Assembly: GCF_000276665.1 (NCBI RefSeq) | Contig: NW_004955429.1 | Location: 2,013,631-2,077,630 of the forward strand | Length of the DNA stretch: 64,000 bases | From: Chinchilla lanigera | Lineage: Eukaryota; Chordata; Mammalia; Rodentia; Chinchillidae | Direction of reading: 5' to 3' | In this document: positions 1 through 12,230 of the stretch, piece by piece | How the letters are laid out: each line of letters starts with the position of its first letter | Position numbering within the stretch: the first letter of the stretch is position 1 | Notes under the pieces: model-generated | The model's database searches: none | Told to the model about the DNA's origin: nothing | What the model saw: only the letters and a program-made list of their open reading frames with translations | Translations under genes and position numbers: made by a program

Positions 1-3000
1 AAAATTGATTTGAAATGATTACTTTATATAAAGTATTTTTTATCTTCTATGAAGCTTACTATTGTGGTCAAAATACATAAACTGGAATAGGACACACATC
101 TACAGTGAATTTTCCATACAGTATTCTTGTATTTACAAAATTTTGAAACTGTGTATACTGTTTTAAAATATTACTGATCAATTAAAACCCAGAGGTTGGG
201 TTGGCCTTACACTGGGTCACCTCCCAAACTTCAGTTCTCTTTCAAGCTTTCCATTCTATTGTCCAAGCAGATACCAAGAATGGGCCTTTAAACGTGACAA
301 AAATAGAGTTTTTTTTAAAGTGATCTAGCATCTCAAACCATTAATAACACTTTGAATCTACCATTGTGCCTACAGCTCATTTGTTCATGTAGTTTTTTGA
401 TGAGTAGAAGAAAATGCATATTAATAGTGGAAATTTTAGAATATGGGGATTATAAGCAAGGGACATAAAGCAAGAAAACATTTCATCTAATCTCATTATC
501 TGGAGACAATCACATTCTAAATATGGGACAGTTCATCCTGGAATATAATCTGTATCATTATCACAACAGTTCAATATTCTCCCATAATTTGTGTAGTGCT
601 TCAGACTTTTCTTAAACTTCTCAATATGTTTAATATTTTCCACAATAAAATATTTTTGATGAATGTGAATGCATGTAGACGCTCTTATAGATGCGCACTT
701 ATGGAAAGAGAGAAAGACAGGGACAGAGAAAAGAGGAAAGTAAAAGGAGAGAGCACAGCAAGGAAAAGGAGGAAAATTTTGTGTTATTTTGTAATGAATA
801 TTTTAGTCAATTGTCTTTATTAAATATTTAGATGATATCCATTTTTGTATTTGTACATAATTGTGTAGAAGATATCAATACCCATAGATTTTCCATAAAT
901 CTCAATTCCTATAGCTAATTCCAAGGGATAGAATTCCTGAGTTAATGCATATGACTGTGACTGAGACCTTTAATGCACGTTGCCAGATTCGTTATGCGAA
1001 GACTGCACCAGTTTATACTCTAACCATCCAGAGAGGATAGCCCTCTTTCCTTCCTGCTTTTACACCCATACTTAAGCATGATTATTAGATATAACTCCCC
1101 AATTACTAAATTGGGGAAGAAAAGAAAGACTCCCTTTACATTGCACTTCTAGGTTGCCAGTACAAAATTAAACTTTCACTGGAATGCCAGCACCTCTCTG
1201 CCTGGTCTAGGGAAGCTTTGGTCAGGGTGGATAGAGCTGTCCCAGTCCACCCTGACATAAAGTTCAAAATATCTCACTTGTTTCCATCTACCCCAACCTA
1301 AACCTTTCTCAAGTCCCTTAGTTCTACACAGTTGCTTGCATAAATACACAGAACACAGAGAAGAACACACATTTGTGATGCTGTAGCTCTCAGCCAATTG
1401 TGGAAGAGGTGGGGAGGAAACTTACATTCAATAGTATAAACAAATGAAATTAGAATATTTTAATTCCTTGTTCTTGAAAGACTTTTAGCTCCTCTTCCAT
1501 TTCTCATGACCATCATCTTCATTCAAAACTCCCCTTTCTCTTTTTTTAAGGGCTCCTCAATCTCCTCCCACATTTTTGTATGAACATATGCCTATTTCAT
1601 GCCCCAAACTCACTCCAGGTTGCTTCTATACACACTGAAAGATACTCTAGTGTATCCGACTCTGTAAAGAGCTGGCCACTCAGCATCAGAACAGGGAGCA
1701 GAGAGTGGACATTTCCTCTTTCCCTTAAAGTTAACTTTTTTAGGAGTTCTAAATAAAAATTTTATTTTTAAAATCAGAGATCCATAGCACACCAACGGTG
1801 TTGGCTAGGGGTAAAAACCAGATCAGTTCCTTAGATCTATGCCAGAAAAGCACAGAATCAAAAATTCAGTTTGGCAGAGTTAATTAGCAGAATAGTCCTT
1901 ACACTGAAGGTATGACTTGGGCAGTCAAGTTGCCATGGAGATGTTCTTATTTTGAGATAAAGCCTAACTCCTAATAATGTTTAGCCACTGGTTCTCCTTC
2001 TGCTCAATTTTTTTTTAATACAAATGAAACTATAAAGTGGTTAGAGGTAAAAATCTATAAATTTACTGGACAGACAAAAGATTTTTCCATGCATCTTGAG
2101 ACATCAGTTAAGCCCGGTATTTCTGATATGTTCCTCAGAACACCAGTTGTGCAGGATGTTAGCAAATTGACAAGAAACATATAAATGCAGCCTGCATGCT
2201 CTGATGAGCCTGGTAAATTCTGCATTGAATGATGTAGGAATGGTTTTCATACCATACTCTCCCCACCCAGCCCACTGTATCATGTGGACTAAGAAAATAT
2301 TCTCAGGATCTGAGACTTGTCTGGCCACATAGTCCCTTCAAGGAAACTCTCAGGAGGCATAGTTTTCTTTCACAGAAAGGGCTTGGGGAAAATTATGAGG
2401 ACAATGAGAGGAAGGTGTTTTGAAGACAATTTCATGCCCAGCAGCACACTCAGCATTCAGTAGCCCAGATGCCCAGAATGTTTGTAATTCACAATCTTTG
2501 CTCCGGAGCCTGGGGGTCCATGCATTATTTGGATGAATCCTATACATAGATATCTGCATATTTACAGATTCCAAACCCACAGTCTTCCTTGAGGACAGTG
2601 ACCATGGCCAACTTCATTCTGGTGGAATTCCCAAGGTCAATTCACTTTGAAAAAATATTCCCAGAACTATGTTGTAGAACTCTTCTTATATAGCTCAGCA
2701 TAATTACATTTGCTTCTCTACACTCATACTTGTTATCCTTCAGGCTGCATAATTTGTCCTATAGAATGAATTGGTCAATTCAATAATGATCCATGTTAGA
2801 GCAGTAATCTATTCTAATTATTTTGGTCATGATTTACTATGTCCTATTAATAACCACTCTCTCAGGAAGTTAAAATGTTTCACATATATTTTATATTAAA
2901 TGTATTATGTAGTTTTCCTATATATAGTTTTAAAATTATTCACTTTGTATGGACATTAGTTCTTACAGAGCTCTCCCCTTTCCTGAGTAGATGACATGTA

Positions 3001-3290
3001 CTGGTTATAATCTGACTTTCTGATCCTAGTCCTGAGTCTCATTTTGTTTTAAAACATCTCATGGAGCTCATTATACATCAATGGAATGAAACAGATTTTT
3101 TCCTAATTTTTTCTTATAACATTTTATGTTCATAACATTCTATTTTGTTTATTTCCACCTACCATATTAGAAGTTAAACCAGATATTTACCCTCATGTTG
3201 TATCTAAGTAACAAGAAATTTAAATAATTTCATGATTTGGGGCTAAAGGTATGAACAAAATTTGATTATAAAGCAACAGACATTTCTCTC
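1..3290. other. Unclassified AT-rich non-coding stretch
   Basis: Short open frames occur here (up to about 76 codons) but none has coding character or a recognisable motif. I see no SINE, LTR or tRNA-like sequence. The only structure noted is one arm of the 42-bp inverted repeat at 2,988-3,029. Old, heavily diverged repeats could be hidden here. Confidence 0.5.
2988..3029 (+). repeat. Left arm of a 42-bp perfect inverted repeat
   Basis: The 42 bases beginning tagatgacatgtactgg and ending tgatcctag are the exact reverse complement of 4,112-4,153. The arms are 1,082 bp apart. Homology stops abruptly on one side; on the other, about four of the next five bases still agree. No known transposon terminus is recognisable. 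Confidence 0.95.
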
Positions 3291-3294
3291 ACCC

Positions 3295-3440
3295 TTGAAT
3301 TTAATGTTTGATACTTGTACTCACTGTGCATGAGGGTCACCTGGGATTTTTTTGGATTCTCTGTAGAACCATCCCCCTCCCTGGCTGATGAAAATTCTGG
3401 ACTGAGAGCTGTGCTGATAGTAACACAATGCTCAGGACTC
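3295..3440 (+). mobile_element. Possible MER5-type hAT MITE fragment
   Basis: The order of short matches (gtgcatgagggtcacctggg, then a C-rich block, then a weak ctgat..ttctgga region) resembles the MER5A family of non-autonomous hAT-Charlie transposons. The terminal inverted repeats are not clear. The match is from memory and diverged. Confidence 0.35.
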
Positions 3441-4111
3441 CACAGCAGAGTAAACAGTACAGAGGAAAAAGAATTCTTGTGATAAGATCAGTGGATTGCA
3501 ATGAGTTCAGCCTTTTGAAGAACCTCCATCATGCTCTATACTTCTGAAATGTTTCAAGGATATTTCACAGAGGAAGAAAAGAAGGGAGGCCCCCTCTTAT
3601 ATTTTGTATTTAAGATTAGTCTTTACCTACTTGTTGAAGTGAAATTTCCTGTAGCGAACACAGTTGCTAAGTCCTTGAGAACAGAGGAGTTGGGCCTTAT
3701 CCTGCTAAACTGCTCCTTGCCTGCATTTACCCTAAAATAGGAGGACATGGGGGTACTTTCAAGGAGCCTGTTCTTGGGGGAAAGGCATTGGACTTTCCAA
3801 CTTTAGGAGCTTGAAGGAACAGGGTCCTTGTTCAGAGGAGGTGACACTAGATAGACAAGCAGGAACAGGGAAGAACAGGACCATTCTCTTTGTGCTGCTT
3901 GTAGAAAATCCAGGCTTTTCACAGAAGAACATCTCTGTGAGAAAACACACATTTGGTAGCACAAGGTGGTCCAAGGCAGGTTAGGGGATCTCAAAAAGTT
4001 CAAGAGAGCCTCACAGGTGCTCACAGAGCCTGAGTCTGTGATGTCTTCTTTCTTAGACAACATAGACAAAGGCAAGCAATAAGACAAAGACTACAGCAAG
4101 AGTGGGCCAGG

Positions 4112-4153
4112 CTAGGATCAGAAAGTCAGATTATAACCAGTACATGTCATCTA
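4112..4153 (-). repeat. Right arm of the 42-bp perfect inverted repeat
   Basis: Identical to the reverse complement of 2,988-3,029 over all 42 bases. See that entry for the left arm. Confidence 0.95.
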
Positions 4154-4965
4154 TTGATTTAAACCTAGGAGAAGCACCCCATGAATGAGCATCTAGTGGG
4201 CTCAAGGCCCAGGGCAAGGGGAATGAAGTGCTTGTTCCTAACTCCAAGTCCTCCTGGGAGAATAATGCCCCAACTACACATGGGAGAACTTCTTCTAGTA
4301 TCTGTACTATTTCCCAAGTACTGGAGATCTTGAAGGAACCGCTACTCTCACAGGCTCATGCTATTTTACATGTCACCATTATTGTCTGAGAGAGTCAGCC
4401 TTGAGAAAGAAATGTGTTTGAATTACTGAGAGCTTGGAGGCTGAAGTGAGACACAGATTGAAGAGGCATGGAGATTGATGGGGAAGAAATTTGGTTTTAA
4501 TTTGATTGTAGCTGGGCATTTAATGATCACTAGCCTCAGGGAAACGGGACCTTGGCTTTTAACTTTAAGAAGTCAAGATCAATAGCATGTGAATAAAACA
4601 TTGCTAAATATTTGGTTATTTTATTTAAAGCCAATTTTCTTTCAGCAGGGGTGCTAAGAAAAACTCCTTTCCCTGGAGAAAAAGGAAAGAAGAGGAGCAC
4701 AAGAGAGGGGAGGTAATGAAAGAGGGAAGTTCAAATTAGAATTTAATGTATGTTTATGAGATGGATCTTTTATCCTGCCTCCTACGGCCCTATGCTGGCC
4801 TGTTTAGGGAGGGGGTTATGGAAGGCCATGTGACTGAAAGATTCAAAACCATGCAGTTGCGCTCAGAAAAGTCAAGGGAGGATCCACCTTCCCACGAGGC
4901 CCAGGAGCGATAGACAAACATTTTTAAAGGAAAGACTATGTAATTATGACAGTGACAGCACTCTC

Positions 4966-4995
4966 TGCTATCCAGTGGCTAGCGACTGGATAGCA
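4966..4995. repeat. Short perfect hairpin, 11-bp stem
   Basis: The sequence tgctatccagt is followed by an 8-base spacer (ggctagcg) and then its exact reverse complement, actggatagca. No flanking sequence suggests a terminator or a structured RNA gene. It may be chance. Confidence 0.6.
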
Positions 4996-7984
4996 CACAG
5001 GCATCTTACAACCTTTGTTCCTCCCTGTTTCTCAGAAGCCCCTGATATTTGGACACAAATCCAGCTAGGATTACATGAAATCATCCTGAACTGATTAATT
5101 TTCTCTTGTGATGATACAACTAAAGAATTAAATGGAGAAAGCAGGTTTGTGTTTGAAAATTGATACGCTGAAATACTTTCTAAAGAGTAGATAATTCACA
5201 GGATATGGATCTCAGATATTTACTGGCATCTCCCATGATTTGAGCACATCTTTAGTGAGTACAATCACCTTCTTTCAAAACTGGTTAAGAATCGTCTTAT
5301 TTCAGGTCATGTGGTTGTTTGAGTGGTGTGGATTAGAAGAAAAGGGAGTAGAAAAAGGAAAAGAACATTGTAAGCAAAATGATAGAAATGTTTGGGAGGA
5401 TTTTCAGAGGATCCATGTATGGTAATTGCCTAGAAGTTTTCAAAATCATTGGTAGGAAGGGAAACTTGCTTTTTAAGGGCCCCTAAAGATTGGGTTGGTC
5501 CTAAAGGTGAAGAAAAGTGGCCACCAATTTGTCATCAAAGGCCATGGCTTTTGCCTCTCGTCTTTTACGTTCCTTTATTCAGGAGCCCACGAGATTGCTT
5601 TGCCTTCCTCCTGCCCCTAAACTACCCTTCTCTGCGTCCTGTGGAGTTGTTCCAGCGGAGGTGGCTGACAGAAAGGGGAGGGCTCCGGCTTGTCAGATGT
5701 CATTATCAGGATGCGCCCAAGTCAGGCTCTTCAGCATTCCTTTTTTCCTCCTTTATAGCCGCTGTTCAATGGTTTGATTTCTTCCTGAAAACAGATCTGT
5801 GGAAATATAAAAACATCCTTACGTAATAATGTACATTATCAAGACAGAAAATCTGACTCATTCAGTTATGGTAATGAGAAGTAAAATAAACAAGTTCTAG
5901 CATGTTAACTAGATTTAAATGCTTACTTTTTTCTACCTGTGACAGGAATACTACACAGTGAATTGGTACTTTATATTCAAAGGAGACTGGGCTATATTCA
6001 GAGTCATTAACATGGGGTAGAATCTTAGGATAAAATGTATTATGTACTACAAACTATGACTTTTAATAATTAAACAAACCACATTTTCAAGTTTGGGAAA
6101 TGTTGAACCCTGTTTTCTATGCAGGCTAAAATGATTATTAAGCATCATAATTCCTAAGAGTTCAGTTTACTAACTCATTTTATCAATGGCAAATTTGGAT
6201 TGTTTCCATTTTCTTGAGATATTCTGTGTGATACTCAACACAAAGTGTAATAAAAGTGTGGAGAAAGTGATGTTTGCATTCTCAGGGAGATTTCATGGTG
6301 ATACCATTTGTTGATGTTTCAACTGTTGTTTTCCCAAACTTGCTCTGTTAAAAAACAAAAACAACAATGGCAAAACCATGAAACAGTTCAAGTCTAACAA
6401 TCTTGGTTTCATAATCACTGGTCAGCTCTGAGGAAAAACAGTGGCAGGCTTCTGATTCATTGTCAGTTTATGAAAAGTGACGAAGAAGTGCTTTTTTATT
6501 TGTTTTTCCAAGATGCATTGGTAAGGAACCATCACCCGTTGAATACCCAGCCTTTCACTTCTCTATGAACTCGGACCTCCAACTCTGAGGGAAGATGTTG
6601 AGCTGTAAGAATATGATAATTCTTTTACCTGGTGTCTTTGTTATCCACATGTGTTACAGAAGTTTTCATAACATCCTTAATTTGTCCCAAATGACTGTCA
6701 ACTGGTTCATGTGAAGCACAGTGTCCCACCCTTCTGCTAAATTCCTCATGAAGAAGAGTTTCAATGCTCCAGTGCCTAATACTTGTCATCCATCCACTCA
6801 GCAGAACTTTCAGAATAAGACACCTTCATTAAGAAATCCATCACACCACTGTCACTATCTTTGCAAATCTGGGTAACCTGTGATGGTTTTTTAAAATACC
6901 CCTTAGATGTAAAAGAAGATGGATAAGTGTAACCAAATGGAAGATCATTTTTTACTATACTTTTTCAACAATCCTTAGTACAATACAAAAAGAAAGAAGG
7001 AATTGTGATACAATGTGTTGTCATGGTAACAAAAATACTAAGTTCAATGGAAAAGAAAAAGCTTGGAAAAATAAAAGATTTTGAGTATAGCTTTAAGATG
7101 ACTTGAAAATGACATATATATAAAGATATATATCTTTTACTGGAACTTTTTTGTTTTTTGAGTAAGAGACAAGTGAAATGAAAATTAAATTTATAAATTT
7201 AATTAAAAACAGATATTCTTTATTCTAAAACTGTGATTTCTGTAGCTTTTTAATTTTGAATGGCTCACTCAGTAATCTAGCTTTCTGGAAATTTATTGTG
7301 CTTTTATCTTCGGCCTCTAGCTCATCCAAATTATCACTGTCATTCCATGAATGCTGGCAAGCAGCTGCCCTGACTCTGCATTTTCTGTCTTATCTTCGCT
7401 GTTATCAATCTTCTCTTGGCTTCTCATGCCTTTCTTCATCTCAACCACATTAAATTAAACAAACCTTTATCCTTAAAAAAAGCTCTCCCCAGTCAGACCA
7501 GCAATGACACTTCCCCAAAATCTCTTGCTTGGGATGCTGACCTTAATCAAGTCCCTTATTCTGTTGTACTGCATCTACTCTTTACCTCAGGGTCCCTCCA
7601 CATTTCTCTAAATAAAACACGAATATCCAAGTGAACTCGTCTCGCAATGCCATCCTGAGGCCATGTCCAACAAAGCAAAAAATGAAAGGATGCTTAAACA
7701 AAGGGAATTTACATATTCAACCCCTTTTGTGCATTTCCTGGATTTTTAGGAGACAATTGGCCGAAGAAGAATTGACACAGATTTTTACAAAGCGTACTAC
7801 TCCACACAGAACTCAGAAAGCAAAGCTGTGCCCCCAGTGAATCAAATTGAATGTAATATTAAAAACTATAGAATCAGATTTGGAAAGGATTCTAACAATT
7901 ATTGGTCCTAAACCAATTTCAAGTTATTAATATTAGAGGATGCTTGAAAAATATTTTAACAAACGATATTGACATGTTTGTCTT

Positions 7985-9120
7985 AAGGCAGAAAGATTTA
8001 TTGGATCTATTTTAATTGAGTCAAGATGTTTACATAAAGAAATGCACAGATCTTAAATGTATGATTCTATAGATGTTGACCCACATATGTGCCTATAGCC
8101 AGTGTTCCATTCAAGAGGAGGATGCCCCTATCATACCACACACTCCATGGGTCCTTCCAGTAAATTCTCAACTCTTATGGGCAATAACTGTATTTATTGA
8201 TTTCATCCAAATAGTTTTATCTGTTCATGACATTCATATAAATGAGATCATATAGAATATTGTTTTTCTTCTTAGATCAACATGTTTATAACTCAACCAT
8301 AATGCTACATTATCAGCAATTTACTCTTTTTTATGTTTGGTTAGCATTCCTTTGTGTGATTATAGTTTACCCATTCTCTCAATTGATAGAAATCTGTATC
8401 ATTCTTACTTTGGGATAGTGATGAATAAAAATGCTACTACCTTTTTTGCAATACTGAGGGTTTAACCCAAAGCCCTTGCACTGAGCTGCCCGCCAACCTT
8501 TTTATTTTAAATTTTGAAATGTGGTCACACTAAATTACCCAGGCTGTGCTCAAACTCAGGATCCTCCTGCCTCAACTTCCAGAGTGCTAGAACAATTACA
8601 AGTTCACACCACTGCGTTTGTAATATGACACCAAAATAAAATATTTTGCATCCATACGTTTTTCTCATTGGTAATGCCTAGAAATGACGTTCCTAAGCTA
8701 CAGGGTAGGTATAAGTTTAATTTTATTAGCAATTGCTAGTTTTCCAAGGAAGTTGTGCTGCTTTACATTCTTCCTGTTAATATATGGTATGAGTGGTCCC
8801 ACACCGTGATCATCAGTCTTCCTTTTTTTAAACTTTATTGAGATTGTAACTCATTTTACTTTTATATTGCATTCTCTTGGTGACTAAACACTGAAGACAT
8901 CTTTTCTTGCATTTTGTTATTGTTTTTCCTGTTTACCATTCATATTTTCTGTGGCTGCTCCAAAGTGCTTGCAAGATGAGAGAACAGAAGTGTTCTCCCA
9001 AGTTTGCGGTTGACATCTTTCTCCACGAATGTGTTGACTCTGCTCTTCATCTTTGTTTGTTGGAAGTTTCCTTTATACATTAAAATTTTATGAAGTTCTA
9101 TTAGCGAATTTCTACTACAT
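7985..9120 (-). mobile_element. Old L1 (L1M-like) 3' fragment, antisense
   Basis: Several blocks match the antisense of the 3' part of ancient mammalian L1 elements: atgagatcatatagaatatt near 8,240, a gatagtgatgaataaaaatg block near 8,415, the ttgctagttttccaaggaag block near 8,733, and aaaattttatgaagttctat near 9,082. The element is heavily diverged with no intact reading frame. It is interrupted by the ID-B1 dimer at 8,440-8,625, so the L1 is the older of the two. Subfamily is not resolved. Confidence 0.65.
8440..8625 (-). mobile_element. ID-B1 dimeric SINE, antisense
   Basis: Reading the plus strand gives a T-rich start, an antisense ID-like box (aatactgagggtttaaccca ... actgagctgcc), a T/A-rich linker, then an antisense B1 (acccaggctgtgctcaaact, gatcctcctgcctcaac). 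This order matches the ID-B1 dimers known from some rodents (MEN-like). It is strongly diverged and inserted in the L1 relic. Confidence 0.7.
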
Positions 9121-10260
9121 CATAATAACCTGTTTTTAAAAACAGCATATTAATTACTGTAGATTCAAAAGTTTTGCAGTTAGGTTGAGTCATGAAAATT
9201 TATTCCTCAAGCAAAGTTTTGAATTTAAAAGACCAACAGACACTTTGATATAAAGAAATAATATATAATAGATGTGCATAGCAATTCATACATTAACATA
9301 AATGCAGCACCAAGAAAGAAACTGTAAGTGATGAAAATCATTGAGGAAACATATTGTAGGGTGGAGGAATAGTTTTACATTTTTAGTTTCATGCCTTGTT
9401 GGAAATATGTTTGATTCCTTCAAATTAATTCATGAATTACTTTCACTTTTGAACAGTATTCATGGTGGTGTGATGAATCTTTTTCTTTAGTACTAAACCA
9501 TATTTTCAAAATTTTAAAGTGGTTTTTATCCCAAAGAAATTTCCAGTTTTCCACTGATAAATGAGTTGATAGGGGATAAAAGCTTCAATTTGTGCATGCT
9601 CCTCTGGGTCAATACTTACAGATTTATCCTTCCAATAAGAAGATATCATTATCTCAGAGGATAGTTAACATGGCCAAGGTCATTGAGTCTGTAGGTGATA
9701 CCACTGTGATATGACTCTGACATTCACACTCACTCTGTTTTAATTAAAGAGAGATTTATCTCTCATAGGCTTATAGAAACTGAGAAAGAGAATGTTACTG
9801 CCACTTGTCCACAGATCTTTATGTTTGAAGTTGACTAAGGACAGTGGTAAGGACTATTGGTGGTCCTCCAAGGGAGGCCTTCTCCACATTAATGAGCAGT
9901 TCAGATCTGAAGGTAGCTTTGCTGGCCAGTGGGAAGGTGAGGAACCTATCTTCTGATCAGAGCCTTGATAAAAGCTTCAGTATGCACAGCAGCAAGATCA
10001 GGTGACTTTATTCACAAATCTGCTCAAATTCTTTAAAGTCCAGTCACTGTGCCCCCTCTCCTTAAGAAAATACCACCTTGGCAGAACACCAAGGAAATAC
10101 TACACATATCTACTATTGAATGGATTGATTATTCAAAAAACCACACAGCAAGCCTTTGTCTCTTATCCCAGAAAGTCACAGCATCTTTTATTCACAAAAC
10201 AGAAAAGTCATATAAGGATCTCTTTGCCCTTCTGCAACTAACCGTAACAACCCATAGTGA
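9121..10260. other. Unclassified non-coding stretch
   Basis: No recognised gene or repeat. The right end leads into the LINE endonuclease-like relic, so part of 9,840-10,260 may belong to the same decayed LINE. Confidence 0.4.
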
Positions 10261-10549
10261 AGGCACTCACTTCCTGATAAAAAAGATGTCATGTCCTTTA
10301 TCCTAGGAGACATCAATCCTCATAGTGGTGGACAAGACCTCAAGTTCTCACTGACTTAAGCGTATTATCTCTACCATGATCTGCTTCCTCTCCTGAACAG
10401 ATTTCTTCTTCTACCCAGAACCTTTCTGTATTCTACACATTTACTCCACCTTAAAGCACAAAACCTCTCCAACTATCACGCTTGTCTGCTGCTACCCATT
10501 TTGAAAGAGTTTACTGCTTGCCTCCTCCCCCTTGACCGAGCTCAATCTC
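10260..10549 (+). mobile_element. Decayed non-LTR retrotransposon, endonuclease motif relic
   Basis: A frame running through 10,300-10,345 reads F-I-L-G-D-I-N-P-H-S. This resembles the LGDFNxH signature of the apurinic-type endonuclease of LINE elements, closest in style to L2/CR1. The surrounding frame is broken by stops, so it is not functional. Boundaries are unknown. The MaLR LTR at 10,550-10,924 is inserted immediately downstream. Confidence 0.4.
10545..10549 (+). repeat. Left 5-bp target-site duplication (atctc)
   Basis: The same five bases, atctc, recur at 10,925-10,929 directly after the LTR, as expected for retroviral-type integration. Confidence 0.8.
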
Positions 10550-10924
10550 TGCCTTGGTTACTTTTCTCTCTCTGCTGGGACAAATACCTGACACCCAAAG
10601 TTAAGGAAGGAAAGGTTTATCTAGCTCACAGTTTGTGGAGATTTCAGTCCGTACTCGGCTGGCTCCAAGGCAGGGTGGCACATGGCAGAGGGCAACTGAT
10701 GATAGCTGCGGAAAACAGCAAAAGCAATAAAAGCAAAAGGGAGGAGTGGCAGAGAGCAAGGCTCTTTCTCTGCTTTATATTGTATGCAAGCTACCCACCC
10801 CAGGGCAGGTGTAGCACTCACATCCATAATTCCAACACTGGACCATAAATTAATCAAAAACTCTACATGCCCACCCTGCAACTACATGAGGCTTTGGGAG
10901 GACATCTATACACAAACCATAACA
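10550..10924 (-). mobile_element. Solo MaLR LTR (ORR1-like), antisense
   Basis: The element is 375 bp, begins tgccttgg and ends ccataaca on the plus strand (TG...CA termini), and is flanked by an atctc duplication. It is homologous along its length to the opposite-strand copy at 23,552-23,927 (376 bp). Shared blocks include the antisense of the ctaaataaacctt polyadenylation region and the ggctggctccaaggcagggt segment. No internal retroviral region is present. The ORFs at 10,501-10,848 (+) and 10,621-10,881 (-) are mostly translations of this LTR. Confidence 0.88.
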
Positions 10925-10929
10925 ATCTC
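10925..10929 (+). repeat. Right 5-bp target-site duplication (atctc)
   Basis: Matches 10,545-10,549. It supports precise LTR ends and a simple insertion. Confidence 0.8.
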
Positions 10930-10986
10930 CATTTTGTCCACACTTCCCTTCTTAGCCTCATTGCAGTGGCTTCACAGTCTTCTGAT

Positions 10987-11027
10987 ACAGGTATGTATCT
11001 ATACATACATACAGGTATGTATCTATG
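10987..11027 (+). repeat. Short tandem duplication, 24-bp period
   Basis: acaggtatgtatctat is seen at 10,987 and again at 11,011, separated by atacatacat-type sequence, in a small GTAT/ATAC-rich tract. Confidence 0.7.
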
Positions 11028-11109
11028 CTGGACACAGAGTTCTCAACAAGATAACACTAACATGCTTGCTTGGCTTCAGAAGTCTAATCTTGATCCTCAC
11101 CTAGATTGA

Positions 11110-11900
11110 AAACCTCATAAGAACAAGAATTGAGTGTTGTATTTTGATATAGTCCAATAACCTATTTTTATACCCCATATTACTTCCCTTTATAAATGAA
11201 GGCCTAAATTGTCTTATAAAAATAAATATGTACGCTCCTTTAAAACAGTAACTTTCCCTTAACCATGTGGTATTTCTTGAACATCATACAACATTTTAGA
11301 AAGAATGACTTCAGATACTGAAATTCAGAAATCTTTTCCTAATGTTTCTAAATTGAACAATATCTACCCTGAAAGTAAAGTGCTTGGAAGAAAGAGATTC
11401 AGCCTTATTTATCCAGGGTCCCATCAAAAGGCTATTATCTGATCAACCCCCTAATCCAGACACCAAATCTTAATTTCAATCATTTCTTGGGTTTTATCTT
11501 AGTTATATTTCTGTCTTTAAAAATACACTTTATTATTAATTCCTAGCTACTTTTACCATTACTTCATGGTTTTCTGAGGTAAAAAGAATCATTTAGGATT
11601 TAGCAATCCTCTGTTATGTTACGGACTACAAAGCATTTGCAATCAATATGTGTTCACATACACCAACCAGCAAAATGCTGCTGCACATGCAAACCTAGTG
11701 ATAGCTAAGTGTGTTTCTCACCACGGTGCTGATGAGCACCCTGCCCAGATGTGACCACTGGAAATGCTTGTGTTTAATTCCATTAGTTCCTCCTCTTTCA
11801 TCAGCCTTGTTTGGTTTCCTCCTCTGGTCCTTCTCTATGCCATTTTCACAGGATTACTCCTCTTTATTTCAAGATCTGGGTGGCAATTGCAGAGACTTCT
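11110..11900. other. Unclassified non-coding stretch
   Basis: No recognised gene or repeat. Small ORFs at the right end run into the MaLR LTR beginning near 11,901. Confidence 0.45.
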
Positions 11901-12230
11901 TTACTACGGTTTGGATGTTTTTGTCCACTCTGAAATTCATGTTGAAGCTTAATTTTGAATGCAGCAGTATCAGGAACTGTGGCCTTTGGGGTGTGAATGG
12001 GATTAGTGTCTATGAAAGGGTTTGAATGAAGGAGTTTTTCTCCTCTTCCCCATCTGCCTTCCTCCCTTTGAAGCCACGACATTTCTGAGCCCTGAAGATG
12101 CAGCCCTTATCAAATTCTACTGCCTTATTCTTGGATTTTGAGGGCCCCACAATGATGAAAAACACATTTCCATTATTTCTAAATTACCCAGTCTCAAAGC
12201 CATGAGACTGCTATTGCCAACATAAAGACA
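11901..12230 (+). mobile_element. Old MaLR LTR (MST/MLT-like), sense
   Basis: It begins near tactacggtttggatgttt, which matches the tatggtttggat start of MaLR LTRs. An aaattcatgttgaagcttaa block, a ggtgtgaatgggattagtg block and an aaattacccagtctcaaa block follow in family order, and it ends near cataaagaca. It is heavily diverged and I see no target-site duplication. Confidence 0.7.

Larger units (their letters stand above)
3441..7980. other. Unclassified non-coding stretch
   Basis: No gene or clear repeat is recognised. The ORF at 5,449-5,826 (125 codons) overlaps another at 5,517-5,777 and lies in a locally GC-richer stretch, but has no recognisable domain or splice context. An 11-bp hairpin lies at 4,966-4,995 and the right arm of the 42-bp inverted repeat at 4,112-4,153. 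A short AT-rich run (atatatata) lies near 7,111-7,135. Confidence 0.5.

Noticed and set aside
10501..10881. Open frames of 115 codons (+) and 86 codons (-)
   Set aside because: They translate the MaLR LTR at 10,550-10,924. Similar peptides (KEGKVYLAHSLWRFQS) appear from the other LTR copies at 15.9 and 23.6 kb, showing repeat origin, not a gene family.
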